A DNA stretch of 64,000 nucleotides from Altererythrobacter sp. B11 (GCF_003569745.1 NZ_AP018498.1:2517001-2581000); one strand, 5' to 3'. Shown: positions 18,719-28,574, counted from the first letter of the stretch. The notes: a model not told the origin generated them from the sequence alone. Made by a program: numbers and translations.

Positions 18719-19567
18719 TTAATGGGGCGCATTCGCCGGGCCGGGTCCGTTACCGAGAAAACGCGCGTTGAGGAAGCTTGCGAGCTTGGCGTGGGACACG
18801 ATCCCCAGCTTCGCACGGATATTCCTCAGATGGTGATCCACGGTGAATACGGATCGTCCGGTAGTGCGGGCTATCTCCTTGTAACTCATTCCGCGCGAAA
18901 CCAGCTCTGCGATCTTCCGTTCCGCTTTCGACAATGAGTGAAGAGCAGTCAAATCCGGAGGTGCCGCCTGCTCTCCAATGGATCGCGCTGCGCCTAGAAT
19001 GGGGCCGAGAAATAGTTTCGAGATATCCTCGAAGAGGTCATATTGCCATGTCGCCCATTCCGGCTCGCCTCGCTTCACCCGATCCGCGCACAGCAAGGCA
19101 AAAGGCCCCGTTTCGTCATGAAGCGCATAAGCCATCTTCGTGCCGACGCCCGCCCGCACCAAGTCGGAGCGCAACCGCGTGCCAAAAGCCCTTTCCTCGC
19201 GGATGGACCTGAATACCACCGGCTTGGGAGAATTCCAGAGTTGCCGCATACCGTCTTCTGCATTGCTGACGATGATACCGCTCAGCGATGGGATCTCCTC
19301 CAGATCGCTAAGGCTCTCACTCTGACCAGGATGATAACGTTGCTCTTGCGGTGTCGCGAAACCCCCATCAACACGTTCCACGGCCAAGATTGTGCGAAGG
19401 CGATCGGCGGCAAGCATCCAGCAAGCTTTAGAATCGTCAAGGTAAAGGAGGAGCTCACTGGCAAGATCGCGCGCCAGCGGATAGCTCTTAGCGGTCTTGG
19501 TGTCGAGCAAAGCGCCACGAAGGCGACGCTGATTTGAATAGATGATTTCTTCTCGCGATAGCGTCAT
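18719..19567 (-). CDS. LuxR-family transcriptional regulator
   Basis: 282 residues with an N-terminal sensor-like part (loosely GAF-like: IIVSNAEDGMRQLW, GVGTKMAYALHDETGPFALLCADRV) and a C-terminal LuxR helix-turn-helix (LSKAERKIAELVSRGMSYKEIARTTGRS, then TVDHHLRNIRAKLGI). The start at 19567 follows GGAGAGGAG; an 11-codon upstream extension is ignored. Lying between the SDR and the cupin gene on the same strand, it probably controls the cupin/GldA/TonB-receptor unit. The inducer is unknown. Confidence 0.88.
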   Translation of the reverse strand: MTLSREEIIYSNQRRLRGALLDTKTAKSYPLARDLASELLLYLDDSKACWMLAADRLRTILAVERVDGGFATPQEQRYHPGQSESLSDLEEIPSLSGIIVSNAEDGMRQLWNSPKPVVFRSIREERAFGTRLRSDLVRAGVGTKMAYALHDETGPFALLCADRVKRGEPEWATWQYDLFEDISKLFLGPILGAARSIGEQAAPPDLTALHSLSKAERKIAELVSRGMSYKEIARTTGRSVFTVDHHLRNIRAKLGIVSHAKLASFLNARFLGNGPGPANAPH

Positions 19568-19612
19568 TACTCCTCTCCTATTTTTTTGTTCACTTCCCAA
19601 AACACGCGCGGG

Positions 19613-20338
19613 CTATACTGTCAGATAACCTCCATCGACGGGAATGGTCGCCCCCGTCACAAAGGATGCGCCATCCCCGCACAGAAATGAGGCGACTTTT
19701 GCGATTTCGACAGGTTCGCCGAAGCGCGCAAGCGGCGTCCGGCCCAGGATAGCGGCGGAGATAGCGGTATCCGCTTTCAATGGTGCAAGGAGCGGAGTGT
19801 CTATCCAGCCTGGCGCGACCGCGTTCACGCGAATGCCGTCAGGCGCATAGCTCTGCGCGAGCGACCGAGTGAGCTGAACGATCGCGCCTTTGCTGGCTGC
19901 ATAGGCCGGGCGGTCGCCCGATCCGAAGGTGCTGTACATCGAAGCTATTAGGACCATGGCGCCCCCCTGCCCCATACGGGGCCGAGCGAGCGTGCATGCT
20001 CGCATGACCGCCGTCAGATTGATCGCCAAGACTTTGTCGAAAATTTCGGGTTCATGTTCGCGCTGCGCGACACTGATCCCTGCGGCAGGTATCAGATAGT
20101 CGACCGACTGCAGGGTGTCGAATGCGCCGCCCAGGGCGGCCTCGTCCGTCACATCCAGTTCCTTGAGCGAGATATTTTCGACGCCTGCCAGGACTGACTG
20201 GTCGGCGCGAAGGCCCCATCCATGCACATGCGCGCCCGCCTCTGCGAAAAAGCGGCCACAAGCCTCACCAATGCCCGAGGTAGCGCCAGTGATCACGATT
20301 GTCTTTCCGGAATGCGCGCCCTTGCCTGCATCATTCAT
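19613..20338 (-). CDS. Short-chain dehydrogenase/reductase
   Basis: A 241-residue classical SDR: cofactor motif TGATSGIGEACG, catalytic Tyr and Lys in YAASKGAIVQLT, Ser in VLIASMYS and a C-terminal GATIPVDGGYL. One deviation is the usual NNAG motif, which reads IPAAGIS here. It follows pcaD by 40 bp, so it is probably transcribed with the ben-cat-pca operon, yet no benzoate step needs it (benD is present). It may belong with the cupin/GldA unit. The substrate is unknown. Confidence 0.85.
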   Translation of the reverse strand: MNDAGKGAHSGKTIVITGATSGIGEACGRFFAEAGAHVHGWGLRADQSVLAGVENISLKELDVTDEAALGGAFDTLQSVDYLIPAAGISVAQREHEPEIFDKVLAINLTAVMRACTLARPRMGQGGAMVLIASMYSTFGSGDRPAYAASKGAIVQLTRSLAQSYAPDGIRVNAVAPGWIDTPLLAPLKADTAISAAILGRTPLARFGEPVEIAKVASFLCGDGASFVTGATIPVDGGYLTV

Positions 20339-20378
20339 ATCTCACTCCTTAGTAGTTTCTGATCAGAACCATTGCCAT

Positions 20379-21164
20379 TCATGTGAGGACGAAGTCCCGG
20401 ACTTCGGCGGCAAACTCGGTCGGTCGTTCGACATTGGAAAGATGCGCTGCCTCGAGCATCTTGAGACTCGAACCCACAATGGACTCTTTGAGCTCGACGC
20501 TTCGCTGAGGCGGGGTGGCAGGGTCCAGTGCTCCGCCGATGATATACGTCCTAACAGGAATGAGGTGCGCCGTTTTACGGAGATCCATATCGCGAATGGC
20601 AGCGCAGCATCCCATGTAACCGTCAGGGTTGGTGGCCTGGAGCATCTCCGCTATCGGTTCGATCTCTGCGGCGTGGGTCTCTTGGAACCAGGGCGTAAAC
20701 CAACGTGAGATCGACGCCTCGACCAACGGCGTTATCCCCTCCGTGCGGACGAGATTGATGCGGGCGTCCCAGTTTGCAGGCGGGCCCATGTAGGCTGCCG
20801 TGTTGGCAAGAACCAGCGTCCGAATGCGCTCCGATGCATGGATGCCGAGCCATTGCCCGGTCATCCCGCCCAGCGACAAGCCGCAGAAATCGATGGTTTG
20901 AATGGAGAGCGCATCGAGAAGTTCGATCACATCGCGCCCCAAGCGATCGAGCGAATAGGCTCCAACCGGCCCATCGGACGCACCATGGCCGCGCTGATCG
21001 TAGCGAAGCACGCGGAAGTCGACGCTCCAGGCCGCTATTTGTGGCGCCCACATTTGCATGTTCGTACCGAGCGAGTTCGAAAGGAGCAGGACGGGCGCAT
21101 CCTCGGGTCCGTCTAGCCGGTAGGCGATATGCGTGCCATCGCCCATCGTGATTGTCTCGGTCAT
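20379..21164 (-). CDS. pcaD: 3-oxoadipate enol-lactonase
   Basis: A cytoplasmic alpha/beta hydrolase (261 residues) that opens 3-oxoadipate enol-lactone to 3-oxoadipate. The nucleophile elbow is GLSLGGMTGQWLG, the oxyanion region VLLLSNSLGTN, the acid Asp is near GGALDPATPP, and the catalytic His lies in LEAAHLSNVERP. The start at 21164 overlaps the thiolase stop (TGATG), showing coupling; a longer frame reaching into the thiolase is rejected. Confidence 0.93.
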   Translation of the reverse strand: MTETITMGDGTHIAYRLDGPEDAPVLLLSNSLGTNMQMWAPQIAAWSVDFRVLRYDQRGHGASDGPVGAYSLDRLGRDVIELLDALSIQTIDFCGLSLGGMTGQWLGIHASERIRTLVLANTAAYMGPPANWDARINLVRTEGITPLVEASISRWFTPWFQETHAAEIEPIAEMLQATNPDGYMGCCAAIRDMDLRKTAHLIPVRTYIIGGALDPATPPQRSVELKESIVGSSLKMLEAAHLSNVERPTEFAAEVRDFVLT

Positions 21165-22369
21165 CAGATGCGCTCCAGGATGATGCCGATGCCCTGTCCG
21201 ACGCCGATACACATGAAGGCGAGCGCAAAGCGTCCACGAGTGCGGTGAAGTTCTTCGACAGCTGACATTGTGATGCGTGCACCCGACATTCCGAGGGGAT
21301 GGCCTAGTGCGATGGCACCCCCATTGGGATTGACACGTGCGTCGTTGATCGGATCGACACCGAGGTCTCGCAGAGTGGCGATGGCTTGGCTCGCAAAGGC
21401 TTCATTGAGCTCAATGATATCCATGTCCGCTATTGTGAGGCCCGTGCGCAAGAACAGCCGCTTCGCGGCCTCGACCGGCCCCACGCCCATGATCCGCGGC
21501 GCGACGCCGGCCGAGGCCATGGCGACGATCCGGGCGCGCGGGGTGAGGCCATAGCGCTTCGCGGCGGTCTCGGATGCGACCAGCATCGCGGCCGCGCCAT
21601 CGTTGAGGCCGGATGCGTTGCCCGCCGTCACCGTGCCCCCGGGCTTCGCGACAGGCTTCAGCTTGACTAGCGCCTCTAGGCTCGTCGCCCGTGGATGCTC
21701 GTCCGCAGCGAACAGGATGGGCTCATCCTTCTTCTGAGGAACGGAAACGGCCACGATTTCCGCCTCGAGACGCCCCGAAGCCTGCGCGGCTGCCGCCTTT
21801 TCCTGGCTCCTGAGACTGAACAGATCCTGGTCCTCGCGACTGACGTTCCACTGTTCGGCGACATTTTCACCGGTCTGTGGCATCGTGTCGACACCATAAG
21901 CCGCTCTCATCGCAGGGTTGACGAAGCGCCAGCCAAGCGTCGTGTCCTCGATCTTCTGGTCGCGGCCGAAAGCGCTGTCCGCTTTGCCGAGGACATAGGG
22001 CGCGCGCGTCATGCTCTCCGCTCCGCCGGCAATGATGAAATCCGCGTCGCCTGATCGGATAGCTTGCGCGGCAATACCTACCGCATTGAGGCCCGAGCCA
22101 CACAGCCGATTGACAGTCATACCCGGCACCGTTTCCGGCAGGCCGGCCAGCAACACCGCCATGCGCGCCAAATTGCGATTATCCTCGCCCGATTGGTTCG
22201 CGCAGCCGATGATCGTGTCATCTAACGCGCCCCAATCCGCACTGGGGTTCCGTTTGACCAGCGCCCGAATCGGCAGCGCGGCGAGATCGTCCGTGCGAAC
22301 GTTGGCCAGGGAACCGTTCAACCGCCCGATCGGCGTGCGGATTGCGTCACAGATGAATGCCTGACTCAT
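21164..22369 (-). CDS. pcaF: 3-oxoadipyl-CoA thiolase (beta-ketoadipate pathway)
   Basis: 401 residues. The active-site Cys is in [12 protein letters not shown], the His in [14 protein letters not shown] and the second Cys in FMCIGVGQG. It splits 3-oxoadipyl-CoA to succinyl-CoA and acetyl-CoA. It overlaps pcaJ by 4 bp (ATGA) and pcaD by 1 bp, which fixes the start and places it in the benzoate/catechol operon. It is a close paralogue of the paaJ product and of the thiolase at 37410. Confidence 0.95.
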   Translation of the reverse strand: MSQAFICDAIRTPIGRLNGSLANVRTDDLAALPIRALVKRNPSADWGALDDTIIGCANQSGEDNRNLARMAVLLAGLPETVPGMTVNRLCGSGLNAVGIAAQAIRSGDADFIIAGGAESMTRAPYVLGKADSAFGRDQKIEDTTLGWRFVNPAMRAAYGVDTMPQTGENVAEQWNVSREDQDLFSLRSQEKAAAAQASGRLEAEIVAVSVPQKKDEPILFAADEHPRATSLEALVKLKPVAKPGGTVTAGNASGLNDGAAAMLVASETAAKRYGLTPRARIVAMASAGVAPRIMGVGPVEAAKRLFLRTGLTIADMDIIELNEAFASQAIATLRDLGVDPINDARVNPNGGAIALGHPLGMSGARITMSAVEELHRTRGRFALAFMCIGVGQGIGIILERI

Positions 22370-23016
22370 AGGGCGGCGACTTCGGCGATTGGAGCCTCGG
22401 TTTTAGCGCGAACCTCTTCCTCGCTGATACCGGGCGCCAGCTCGACAAGGCCGAGCACGGCGTTGGCCTTATCGACGCTGAGGACAGCCAGGTCGGTAAT
22501 GATGAGGTCGACGACCTGACGGCCGGTCAGTGGCAGGCTGCAGGCATGAAGAAGTTTCGGACTGCCGTTCTTGGACACATGGTCCATGACGACGACCACA
22601 CGCTTGACGCCCGCGACCAGGTCCATGGCGCCGCCCATACCCTTCATCATCTTCCCTGGAATGGTCCAGTTTGCGAGATCGCCATTGGCGGCAACCTCCA
22701 TCGCGCCCAGCACCGCCATGTCGATATGGCCGCCACGAATCATCGCGAAGCTGTCTGCCGAAGAGAAGAAGCTGGACGTCGCGAGCGCGGTGATAGTCTG
22801 CTTGCCCGCATTGATAAGGTCGGGGTCCGCCTCTCCCTCGAAGGGGAAGGGCCCGATTCCCAGCATGCCATTCTCCGATTGGAGCGTCACATTAATGCCC
22901 GCAGGTACATAGTTGGCGACGAGGGTGGGTATGCCGATGCCGAGATTGACGTAGAAGCCGTCTTGCAGTTCCTTTGCCGCGCGGGCCGCCATTTCTTCCC
23001 GTGTCCAGCCCATCAT
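22366..23016 (-). CDS. pcaJ: 3-oxoadipate CoA-transferase subunit B
   Basis: A 216-residue beta subunit. The CoA-transferase catalytic motif is [12 protein letters not shown] (Glu nucleophile), near residue 50, preceded by [15 protein letters not shown]. With PcaI it moves CoA from succinyl-CoA to 3-oxoadipate. It overlaps pcaI by 4 bp upstream and pcaF by 4 bp downstream. Confidence 0.95.
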   Translation of the reverse strand: MMGWTREEMAARAAKELQDGFYVNLGIGIPTLVANYVPAGINVTLQSENGMLGIGPFPFEGEADPDLINAGKQTITALATSSFFSSADSFAMIRGGHIDMAVLGAMEVAANGDLANWTIPGKMMKGMGGAMDLVAGVKRVVVVMDHVSKNGSPKLLHACSLPLTGRQVVDLIITDLAVLSVDKANAVLGLVELAPGISEEEVRAKTEAPIAEVAAL

Positions 23017-23723
23017 ACGATTTCCCTCTGGCGGGTCGTTAGCTTCTCGATCCGCTTCTCATTGATGGTGGCCGACACAATTCGATCGACATAGATGCCG
23101 GGCGTATGGACGCAGTCGGGATCGAAGCTGCCCGCCTCGACGATCTCCTCGACCTCGACGACAGTGACCTTGCCGGCTGTTGCCATGTTCGGATTGAAGT
23201 TGCGCGCAGTCTTGCGGAACATGAGATTGCCCGCCGGATCCGCTCGCCACGCCTTGATAATGGAGAGGTCGGCGCGCAGCCACGTCTCACGAACATAGTC
23301 TTGGCCTTCGAAGGTCTCGATGGGTTTGCCCTCAGCAACGATGGTCCCCACCCCGGTCTTAGTATAGAAAGCGGGAATGCCGGCGCCGCCGGCGCGGATG
23401 CGTTCGGCGAGCGTTCCCTGCGGGTTGAGCTCTAGCGCGAGCTCGCCGGAAAGGTACTGGCTTTCGAACAATTTGTTTTCGCCCACATAGGAGGCGATCA
23501 TCTTGCGTATCTGCCGGCTTTCGAGCAGCATCCACAAGCCAAAGCCATCTGCGCCGGCGTTGTTCGAAATGACGGTGAGGTTCTGTACGCCTGACGCCCT
23601 TATTTCCGGGATCAAGCTTTCCGGATTGCCGGAGAGGCCAAAACCTCCAGACATGATCGTCATGCCGTCGAAGAGCAAGCCCTCAAGCGCCGCGGCTGGT
23701 GAAGTGTAGATTTTGGACGACAT
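23013..23723 (-). CDS. pcaI: 3-oxoadipate CoA-transferase subunit A
   Basis: A 236-residue alpha subunit: the glycine-rich [20 protein letters not shown] near the N-terminus, [21 protein letters not shown] and an acidic [16 protein letters not shown] segment are typical. The ATG directly follows the stop of the short SDR remnant; AGGAAGG lies about 12 bp before it. It is the first of the pcaIJFD block. Confidence 0.95.
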   Translation of the reverse strand: MSSKIYTSPAAALEGLLFDGMTIMSGGFGLSGNPESLIPEIRASGVQNLTVISNNAGADGFGLWMLLESRQIRKMIASYVGENKLFESQYLSGELALELNPQGTLAERIRAGGAGIPAFYTKTGVGTIVAEGKPIETFEGQDYVRETWLRADLSIIKAWRADPAGNLMFRKTARNFNPNMATAGKVTVVEVEEIVEAGSFDPDCVHTPGIYVDRIVSATINEKRIEKLTTRQREIV

Positions 23724-23906
23724 CTAGATTTGCAACCTTCCTAATGGGCTCGGCGTGCAGTTTAAGAGCCGGCAAACGACCGACTGGCCGGCATGATTTG
23801 CGGCCTGCTTCGCGTAAAAATGGGGCGGCGGTACCACGATCGGCGTATTCACGTGGATGCCGACGCCGATGCCGGAGGTCGCGCCAACAACGATCGCAGT
23901 CTTCAT
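23724..23906 (-). pseudogene. Short SDR-like remnant between benD and pcaI
   Basis: A 60-codon open frame that begins like a short-chain dehydrogenase (MKTAIVVGATSGIGVGI, a complete TGxxxGIG-type nucleotide loop), then departs from the family after about 18 residues and ends at pcaI. Its ATG lies 10 bp after the benD stop. The simplest reading is the N-terminal stump of a deleted SDR that once lay here. It could instead be a small functional gene, but no ribosome site is obvious. Confidence 0.5.
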
Positions 23907-23916
23907 GGCGCCCGAC

Positions 23917-24693
23917 TCAGCCAAGGTCGCCGCCAGCCACGGGTAGAACCGATCCGGTGATATAGCTTGCCTCGTCCGAGGCCAAGAACAGGATCGGCGC
24001 CACCTGCTCCTCTAAGGTTCCATATCGCTTCAGAAAACTCGAGCTCTTCACCTGTTCGACCACATCCGCCATCCAACCCTGCTCCGCGGCAGTGTCGCCG
24101 GCAGCATTGCGTGGAATCCGGCGCGGCGGGGCCTCGGTGCCCCCAGGTGCAGTCGCGACCACACGAATACCCCTGTCAGCATATTCCATTGCCAGCGAAA
24201 GGGTCAAAGCGTTGATACCGCCCTTGGCCGCCGAGTAGGGCACACGGTGTATCCCGCGTGTCGCATTGGACGAAACATTGACGATCGAGCCGCCCCCGGC
24301 TGCCAGCATATAGGGCAGCACCGCATGGCAGCACCATAAGGTCGGCAGTAGCGATCGACGGATCTCGGCCTCGATCTGCGGAGGTTCGAACTCGGCGTAA
24401 GGCCGCATGCGGATCGCTCCACCGACATTGTTGACAAGGACATCGATCCCGCCAAACTTATCCGCTGCGGCGGCTATCGCTTGTGTCGCCCCTTCATAGG
24501 TTTCAAGGTCAGCGCAGAAACCGGTCGCCTCACCCGTCGCTCGGCTCGCCACCTCAGTCACGAAATCAGCTCGATCGACGAACAACACCCGCCCGCCCTC
24601 AGCCGCCATGCGCTCGGCGACCGCCTGCCCAATGCCCTGGGCAGCGCCCGTTACGACGATGGCTTTGCCGGCGAATCGACCGTGGAAGATCAT
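23917..24693 (-). CDS. benD: Benzoate cis-diol dehydrogenase
   Basis: An SDR (258 residues) that oxidises and decarboxylates 1,6-dihydroxycyclohexa-2,4-diene-1-carboxylate to catechol. VVTGAAQGIGQAVAE, NNVGGAIRM, RRSLLPTLWCCHAVLPYM, YSAAKGGINALT and TAPGGTEAPPRRIPRNA are hallmark BenD segments. The ATG overlaps the benC stop by 4 bp (ATGA), so the upstream 37-codon extension is rejected. Confidence 0.95.
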   Translation of the reverse strand: MIFHGRFAGKAIVVTGAAQGIGQAVAERMAAEGGRVLFVDRADFVTEVASRATGEATGFCADLETYEGATQAIAAAADKFGGIDVLVNNVGGAIRMRPYAEFEPPQIEAEIRRSLLPTLWCCHAVLPYMLAAGGGSIVNVSSNATRGIHRVPYSAAKGGINALTLSLAMEYADRGIRVVATAPGGTEAPPRRIPRNAAGDTAAEQGWMADVVEQVKSSSFLKRYGTLEEQVAPILFLASDEASYITGSVLPVAGGDLG

Positions 24694-25712
24694 GCCACCA
24701 CCGTCTCGCTTGGCGTGAATTTTTCGTAATGGAAATGTGCGGGCGTCACGCCCTTGTCGCGAAGGAAAATGCGCACGGCCTCGACCATCGGCGGCGGGCC
24801 GCAAAGATAGATGTCGCTATCGCCACCGTTTAGATGTGCATCGCTTAGATGCTGGGTTACATACCCCTTCAGGGGATGGTTGCTTGCCTCTTCGGCAACG
24901 CAACCTGCCCAACTGAACGTCGGCAGTCGCTCGGCGAGGGACTCAATGCGCGCCGTTTCAACGAGGTCACCATCGGTCGTCACCCCGTAGATGAGATGGA
25001 TAGGCTGCGTGCAACCCCGATCGGCCAGCACTTCCAGCATTGAGAGCAAAGGGGCAAGACCCGTTCCGCCCGCGAGCATGAGAATGGGCCGCTCAACTGG
25101 ACGAAGGAAGAAACTCCCGTTGGGTCCGACGAAGCTCATGCGCTGTCCGATCGCCGCTTCCCGCGACAGCCATCCACTCATGAGGCCGCCCGGCACATTG
25201 CGGATAAGAAAGCGCGCCTCTTTGGATCCTGGGGCGGTACTAAAGGAATACGCCCTGCTCTGCGACGTTCCCGGTACATTGAGGCTCACATATTGCCCCG
25301 GCAGAAAGTGGAGGGCGCTCACATCGTCGAGCGTCACCCCAAGGAGGAAGGTCGAATTCGAGATGCCTTCTACCAAGCTGACCGTGCCCGCATGTTCGGC
25401 TGGTTTCACCTTGCAGGCTGACGATGGCACTGGGACAGCCAAGACACAGTCGCTCGAGGGTCGCATCTGGCAAGTCAGGACCATCCGCTCTGCCGCTTCA
25501 TCCTTGCTCAGCGCATCCTCGACATAGTCGTCCCCCAGGTCATACTCGCCCTCTTCGCACCGGCATTTGCATGTCCCGCAAACACCGTCCGAACAATCCA
25601 TCGGCAAGTTGATCTTGTGTCGATACGCCGCGTCCAGCACACTCTCAGCCGGCTTGCAGTCGATAAAGCGCGTAGCGCCGTCCTCGAAATTGAGTGCGAT
25701 ACGATAATCCAT
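24690..25712 (-). CDS. benC: Benzoate 1,2-dioxygenase electron-transfer component
   Basis: The reductase of the two-component ring-hydroxylating dioxygenase (340 residues). The plant-type ferredoxin comes first (CSDGVCGTCKCRCEEG, last Cys in MVLTCQMRPS), then the FAD domain (LPGQYVSLNVPG, SRAYSFSTAP) and the NADH domain (ILMLAGGTGLAPLLSML, IYLCGPPPMVEAV). It transfers electrons from NADH to BenAB. It lies 21 bp after benB. Confidence 0.96.
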   Translation of the reverse strand: MDYRIALNFEDGATRFIDCKPAESVLDAAYRHKINLPMDCSDGVCGTCKCRCEEGEYDLGDDYVEDALSKDEAAERMVLTCQMRPSSDCVLAVPVPSSACKVKPAEHAGTVSLVEGISNSTFLLGVTLDDVSALHFLPGQYVSLNVPGTSQSRAYSFSTAPGSKEARFLIRNVPGGLMSGWLSREAAIGQRMSFVGPNGSFFLRPVERPILMLAGGTGLAPLLSMLEVLADRGCTQPIHLIYGVTTDGDLVETARIESLAERLPTFSWAGCVAEEASNHPLKGYVTQHLSDAHLNGGDSDIYLCGPPPMVEAVRIFLRDKGVTPAHFHYEKFTPSETVVA

Positions 25713-25733
25713 ACGACCTCTCCAGGCTGTGCT

Positions 25734-26240
25734 TTAGATGTGGTAGATGTCGATAACCTGCCGGATATAGTCGTTCTTCAGGATGATCTTCTTCCGCCGG
25801 ATGAGCGGCGCAGCATCACCTGTTTCGAGCGTGTAGTATGATGTACCGAAGAAGCTTTCGGTTACTTTGTAACGATGGCTCAGCGTGTGCCAATTGAACC
25901 GTAGGTCTATCTCGCCGACACGCTCCGCAATTATCTCAATATTTGAGATATTGTGGCTTGTCCGCGGCTCGGGAGTGCTCGCGCCCGATCGCTCGGTCTT
26001 GATGCGGAATATTCGGTCCTCCAGACCATCCCTGTCGGGGTAATATACGAGGGAGATGTGCTGCTGGGGATCCTCCACCAGTCTGTCATCATCATCCCAT
26101 GCTGGCATCCAGAATTCGACGTGCGGTGAATAGCAGGTCAGCCACTCATCCCACTCGCGATCATCAAGAAGGCGAGCCTCCCGATAGAGGAAACTCGTGA
26201 TGTCGTCGCGCGTCAGGTTGTGCTCGAGTAGCGCGGTCAT
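25734..26240 (-). CDS. benB: Benzoate 1,2-dioxygenase beta subunit
   Basis: A 168-residue small subunit of the terminal oxygenase, with the NTF2-like fold of this family: FLYREARLLDDREWDEWLTCY, FWMPAWDDDDRLVEDP, RTSHNISNIEI and a C-terminal IRRKKIILKNDYIRQVIDIYHI. It is structural; the alpha subunit holds the metals. It overlaps the benA stop by 4 bp. Confidence 0.95.
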   Translation of the reverse strand: MTALLEHNLTRDDITSFLYREARLLDDREWDEWLTCYSPHVEFWMPAWDDDDRLVEDPQQHISLVYYPDRDGLEDRIFRIKTERSGASTPEPRTSHNISNIEIIAERVGEIDLRFNWHTLSHRYKVTESFFGTSYYTLETGDAAPLIRRKKIILKNDYIRQVIDIYHI

Positions 26241-27619
26241 GCCGCCACTCCCAACAGGGGCGAGACTTTGCCGCCGCGGTCGCCATCGCCGCCGTCACCG
26301 GCCAGCGCTTTGATCAGGGTTTTCGCCCAATATTCATGTTGCCGTACGAAAAGGCCCTCGTCCTCGCTCCGCTGACCGCTGAGGGTCGGCTTCAGCCCCA
26401 TGGCTAGAGCATTGTCGTCGGCCCCCTCCACCCAGTGGACAGCCCCCCGGCTTAGATCGTTCCAAAGATTACCGGCTCCTTCATAAGCCGACTGACAGGC
26501 CCGAAACTCCTCCAGATCGTCGGGGGTGCCCATGCCGCTCACGTTGAAGAAGTCTTCATATTGCCGGATGCGAAGAGCACGTTCGTCCGAACTTTCTCCC
26601 TTGGGTGCGAAACAGTAGATAGTGACCTCGGTCTTATTGACGCTTATGGGACGCACCACTCGGATCTGGGTGGAGAACTGGTCCATCAAATAGACATTAG
26701 GATAGAGGCCCAGGTTTCGCGTCTGCGATACGATGAACTCAGCGCGCTCGCTGCCTAGACGCTTTTCCAGTTCCCCACGGTGGGCGTAAATGGGGCGAAC
26801 CTCCGGGTTGAGGGTTTTGGTCCACAAGAGGATGTGACCATTATCAAAGGCGTAAACGCCGCCCTGGCTCTTGGACCAACCATTGGCATCGACTGTCCGG
26901 GTGCCGGCTGCCTCATAGTTGCGCCGTCCCATGGTGGCGGAATAATTCCAGTGGACGGAGCTGACGTGATAACCATCAGCCCCATTTTCCATCTGGAGCT
27001 TCCAGTTGCCCTCAAAGACATAGGATGAACTACCACGTAGAACTTCAAGTCCCTTAGGTGCCTGGTCAACTATCTGGTCAATGATGACGCGGGTCGACCC
27101 CAAATATTCTTCGATAGGTTGAACATCGTGATTCAGGCTCCCGAAGAGGAAGCCGCGATAGTTCGCAAACTGAGCGAGTCGTGTCAGATCGTGCGAACCA
27201 TCGGTGTTGAAGCTCGCCGGGTAGTCGCCGGTCTTGCCATCCTTCACCTTGAGGAGCTTGCCGTTATTGCTAAAGGTCCAACCATGGAACGGACAGGTGA
27301 AACTGCCCTTGTTGCCATGCTTGCGGCGGCACAGAGTTGCCCCGCGGTGTGCGCAGGCATTGACCAGGCCGTGCAGTTCACCGCCTTTGTCCCGCGTGAT
27401 GACGATTGGCTGGCGGCCGATAAACGTCGTGAAATAGTCATTGGACTCAGGAATCTGGCTCTCATGGGCGAGGAACACCCAATTGCCTTCGAAGATGTGC
27501 TTCATCTCAAGTTCAAACAGATCCTCATCCGTGAAGATGTCACGGCGACAGCGAAAGATACCGCGCTCCTTGTCCTCGATCACTGCGGTTTCGAGCCGCT
27601 CACGCATAATGTTCGACAT
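26237..27619 (-). CDS. benA: Benzoate 1,2-dioxygenase alpha subunit
   Basis: The catalytic subunit (460 residues). The Rieske [2Fe-2S] ligands are seen in CAHRGATLC and CPFHGW, and the mononuclear-iron ligands in ADGYHVSSVHW. It adds O2 across C1-C2 of benzoate to give the cis-diol. The start at 27619 (MSNIMRERLE) follows AGGAGA; the frame is open for 65 further codons into catA but without support. Size and motifs fit BenA; related toluate or anthranilate oxygenases are less likely given benD and catABC beside it. Confidence 0.93.
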   Translation of the reverse strand: MSNIMRERLETAVIEDKERGIFRCRRDIFTDEDLFELEMKHIFEGNWVFLAHESQIPESNDYFTTFIGRQPIVITRDKGGELHGLVNACAHRGATLCRRKHGNKGSFTCPFHGWTFSNNGKLLKVKDGKTGDYPASFNTDGSHDLTRLAQFANYRGFLFGSLNHDVQPIEEYLGSTRVIIDQIVDQAPKGLEVLRGSSSYVFEGNWKLQMENGADGYHVSSVHWNYSATMGRRNYEAAGTRTVDANGWSKSQGGVYAFDNGHILLWTKTLNPEVRPIYAHRGELEKRLGSERAEFIVSQTRNLGLYPNVYLMDQFSTQIRVVRPISVNKTEVTIYCFAPKGESSDERALRIRQYEDFFNVSGMGTPDDLEEFRACQSAYEGAGNLWNDLSRGAVHWVEGADDNALAMGLKPTLSGQRSEDEGLFVRQHEYWAKTLIKALAGDGGDGDRGGKVSPLLGVAA

Positions 27620-27647
27620 GCAACTGTCTCCTATCCTAGCGGGCTCG

Positions 27648-28538
27648 TCATGCCGCGGCGCGGGTGCGGGCGGAGAAACCTTCCTCTCCCTGCCCGGCCG
27701 CACGCTGAAGCTCGAAATCAAACGCGATATAAGCGATCTCGCCCTGACGGTTGGGCACAGGGAGAAGCCCCTCGCGCGTGGCGAACGCAAAGTCGTCGGC
27801 TGCGAACGGATCATCCCCGAAATTGATCTGAGTGGTCAGCTTCCTGTAGCCAGGCGCTTCGATGAAAAAATGGACATGCGCCGGGCGATTACCGTGACGA
27901 CCAAGTGCCTTCAGCAGCCTGTCGGCCGGGCCATCGGGCGGTACGGAATAGCCTTGCGGCATCTTGGACTGGAAGGCGTAGCGGCCATCCCCGTCCAGTT
28001 TGATCCGCGCGCGATTGTTGAAAGGAGTCTGCTCGCGAGTCGGGTCGAAGTGGGAGTACCAGCCTTGCGAATTGGCGTGCCACACATGCAGGATCGCATC
28101 CTTGACCGGCTCACCATCAGGTCCGCGCACCTGGCCGTTCATACGCAGCGTTTCAGTGTCGTCAGCGTCCTTCGTGAGGTTCGCCTCACCTTCAACAAGC
28201 GGCGCTCCAGCAACATAGAGCGGACCCTCGATCGTACGGGGCGTGCCGCCCGTAAGGCCCTTTTCTTTGTCCTTAGCGTCGAGAAACAGGTCGATGAAGT
28301 GCTCTAGGCCAACACCTGGAACTATCAGCCCGAACTCGGACGCGCCTTGCGAGAGGAAATTGACCGCGCCCCAGAACTCGCTCTCGCTGATATCGTGGCG
28401 CACGATGATCTCGGCGGTCGCCTCGAGTATGTCGCGCAAGATAGTTTTGAGCCGGGGATTTCCGCCTTCCTGATCCTGGCCGGTCGCCCGATCCAGGAGG
28501 GTCTGGACCTCGGAGGTCTTTACAAAGCTCGCATCCAT
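27648..28538 (-). CDS. catA: Catechol 1,2-dioxygenase
   Basis: An intradiol ring-cleavage enzyme (296 residues) converting catechol to cis,cis-muconate with non-haem Fe(III). Iron ligands are visible: Tyr in EGPLYVAGAP, Tyr in SQGWYSHFDP, and two His in RPAHVHFFIEAPGY. The start at 28538 (MDASFVKT) follows GGAGAG; an alternative six codons earlier lacks a site. It lies 28 bp upstream of benA and 36 bp after catC. Confidence 0.96.
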   Translation of the reverse strand: MDASFVKTSEVQTLLDRATGQDQEGGNPRLKTILRDILEATAEIIVRHDISESEFWGAVNFLSQGASEFGLIVPGVGLEHFIDLFLDAKDKEKGLTGGTPRTIEGPLYVAGAPLVEGEANLTKDADDTETLRMNGQVRGPDGEPVKDAILHVWHANSQGWYSHFDPTREQTPFNNRARIKLDGDGRYAFQSKMPQGYSVPPDGPADRLLKALGRHGNRPAHVHFFIEAPGYRKLTTQINFGDDPFAADDFAFATREGLLPVPNRQGEIAYIAFDFELQRAAGQGEEGFSARTRAAA

Positions 28539-28574
28539 CCAATTCTCTCCTCGCAATTATAGCGCACGGCGCAG

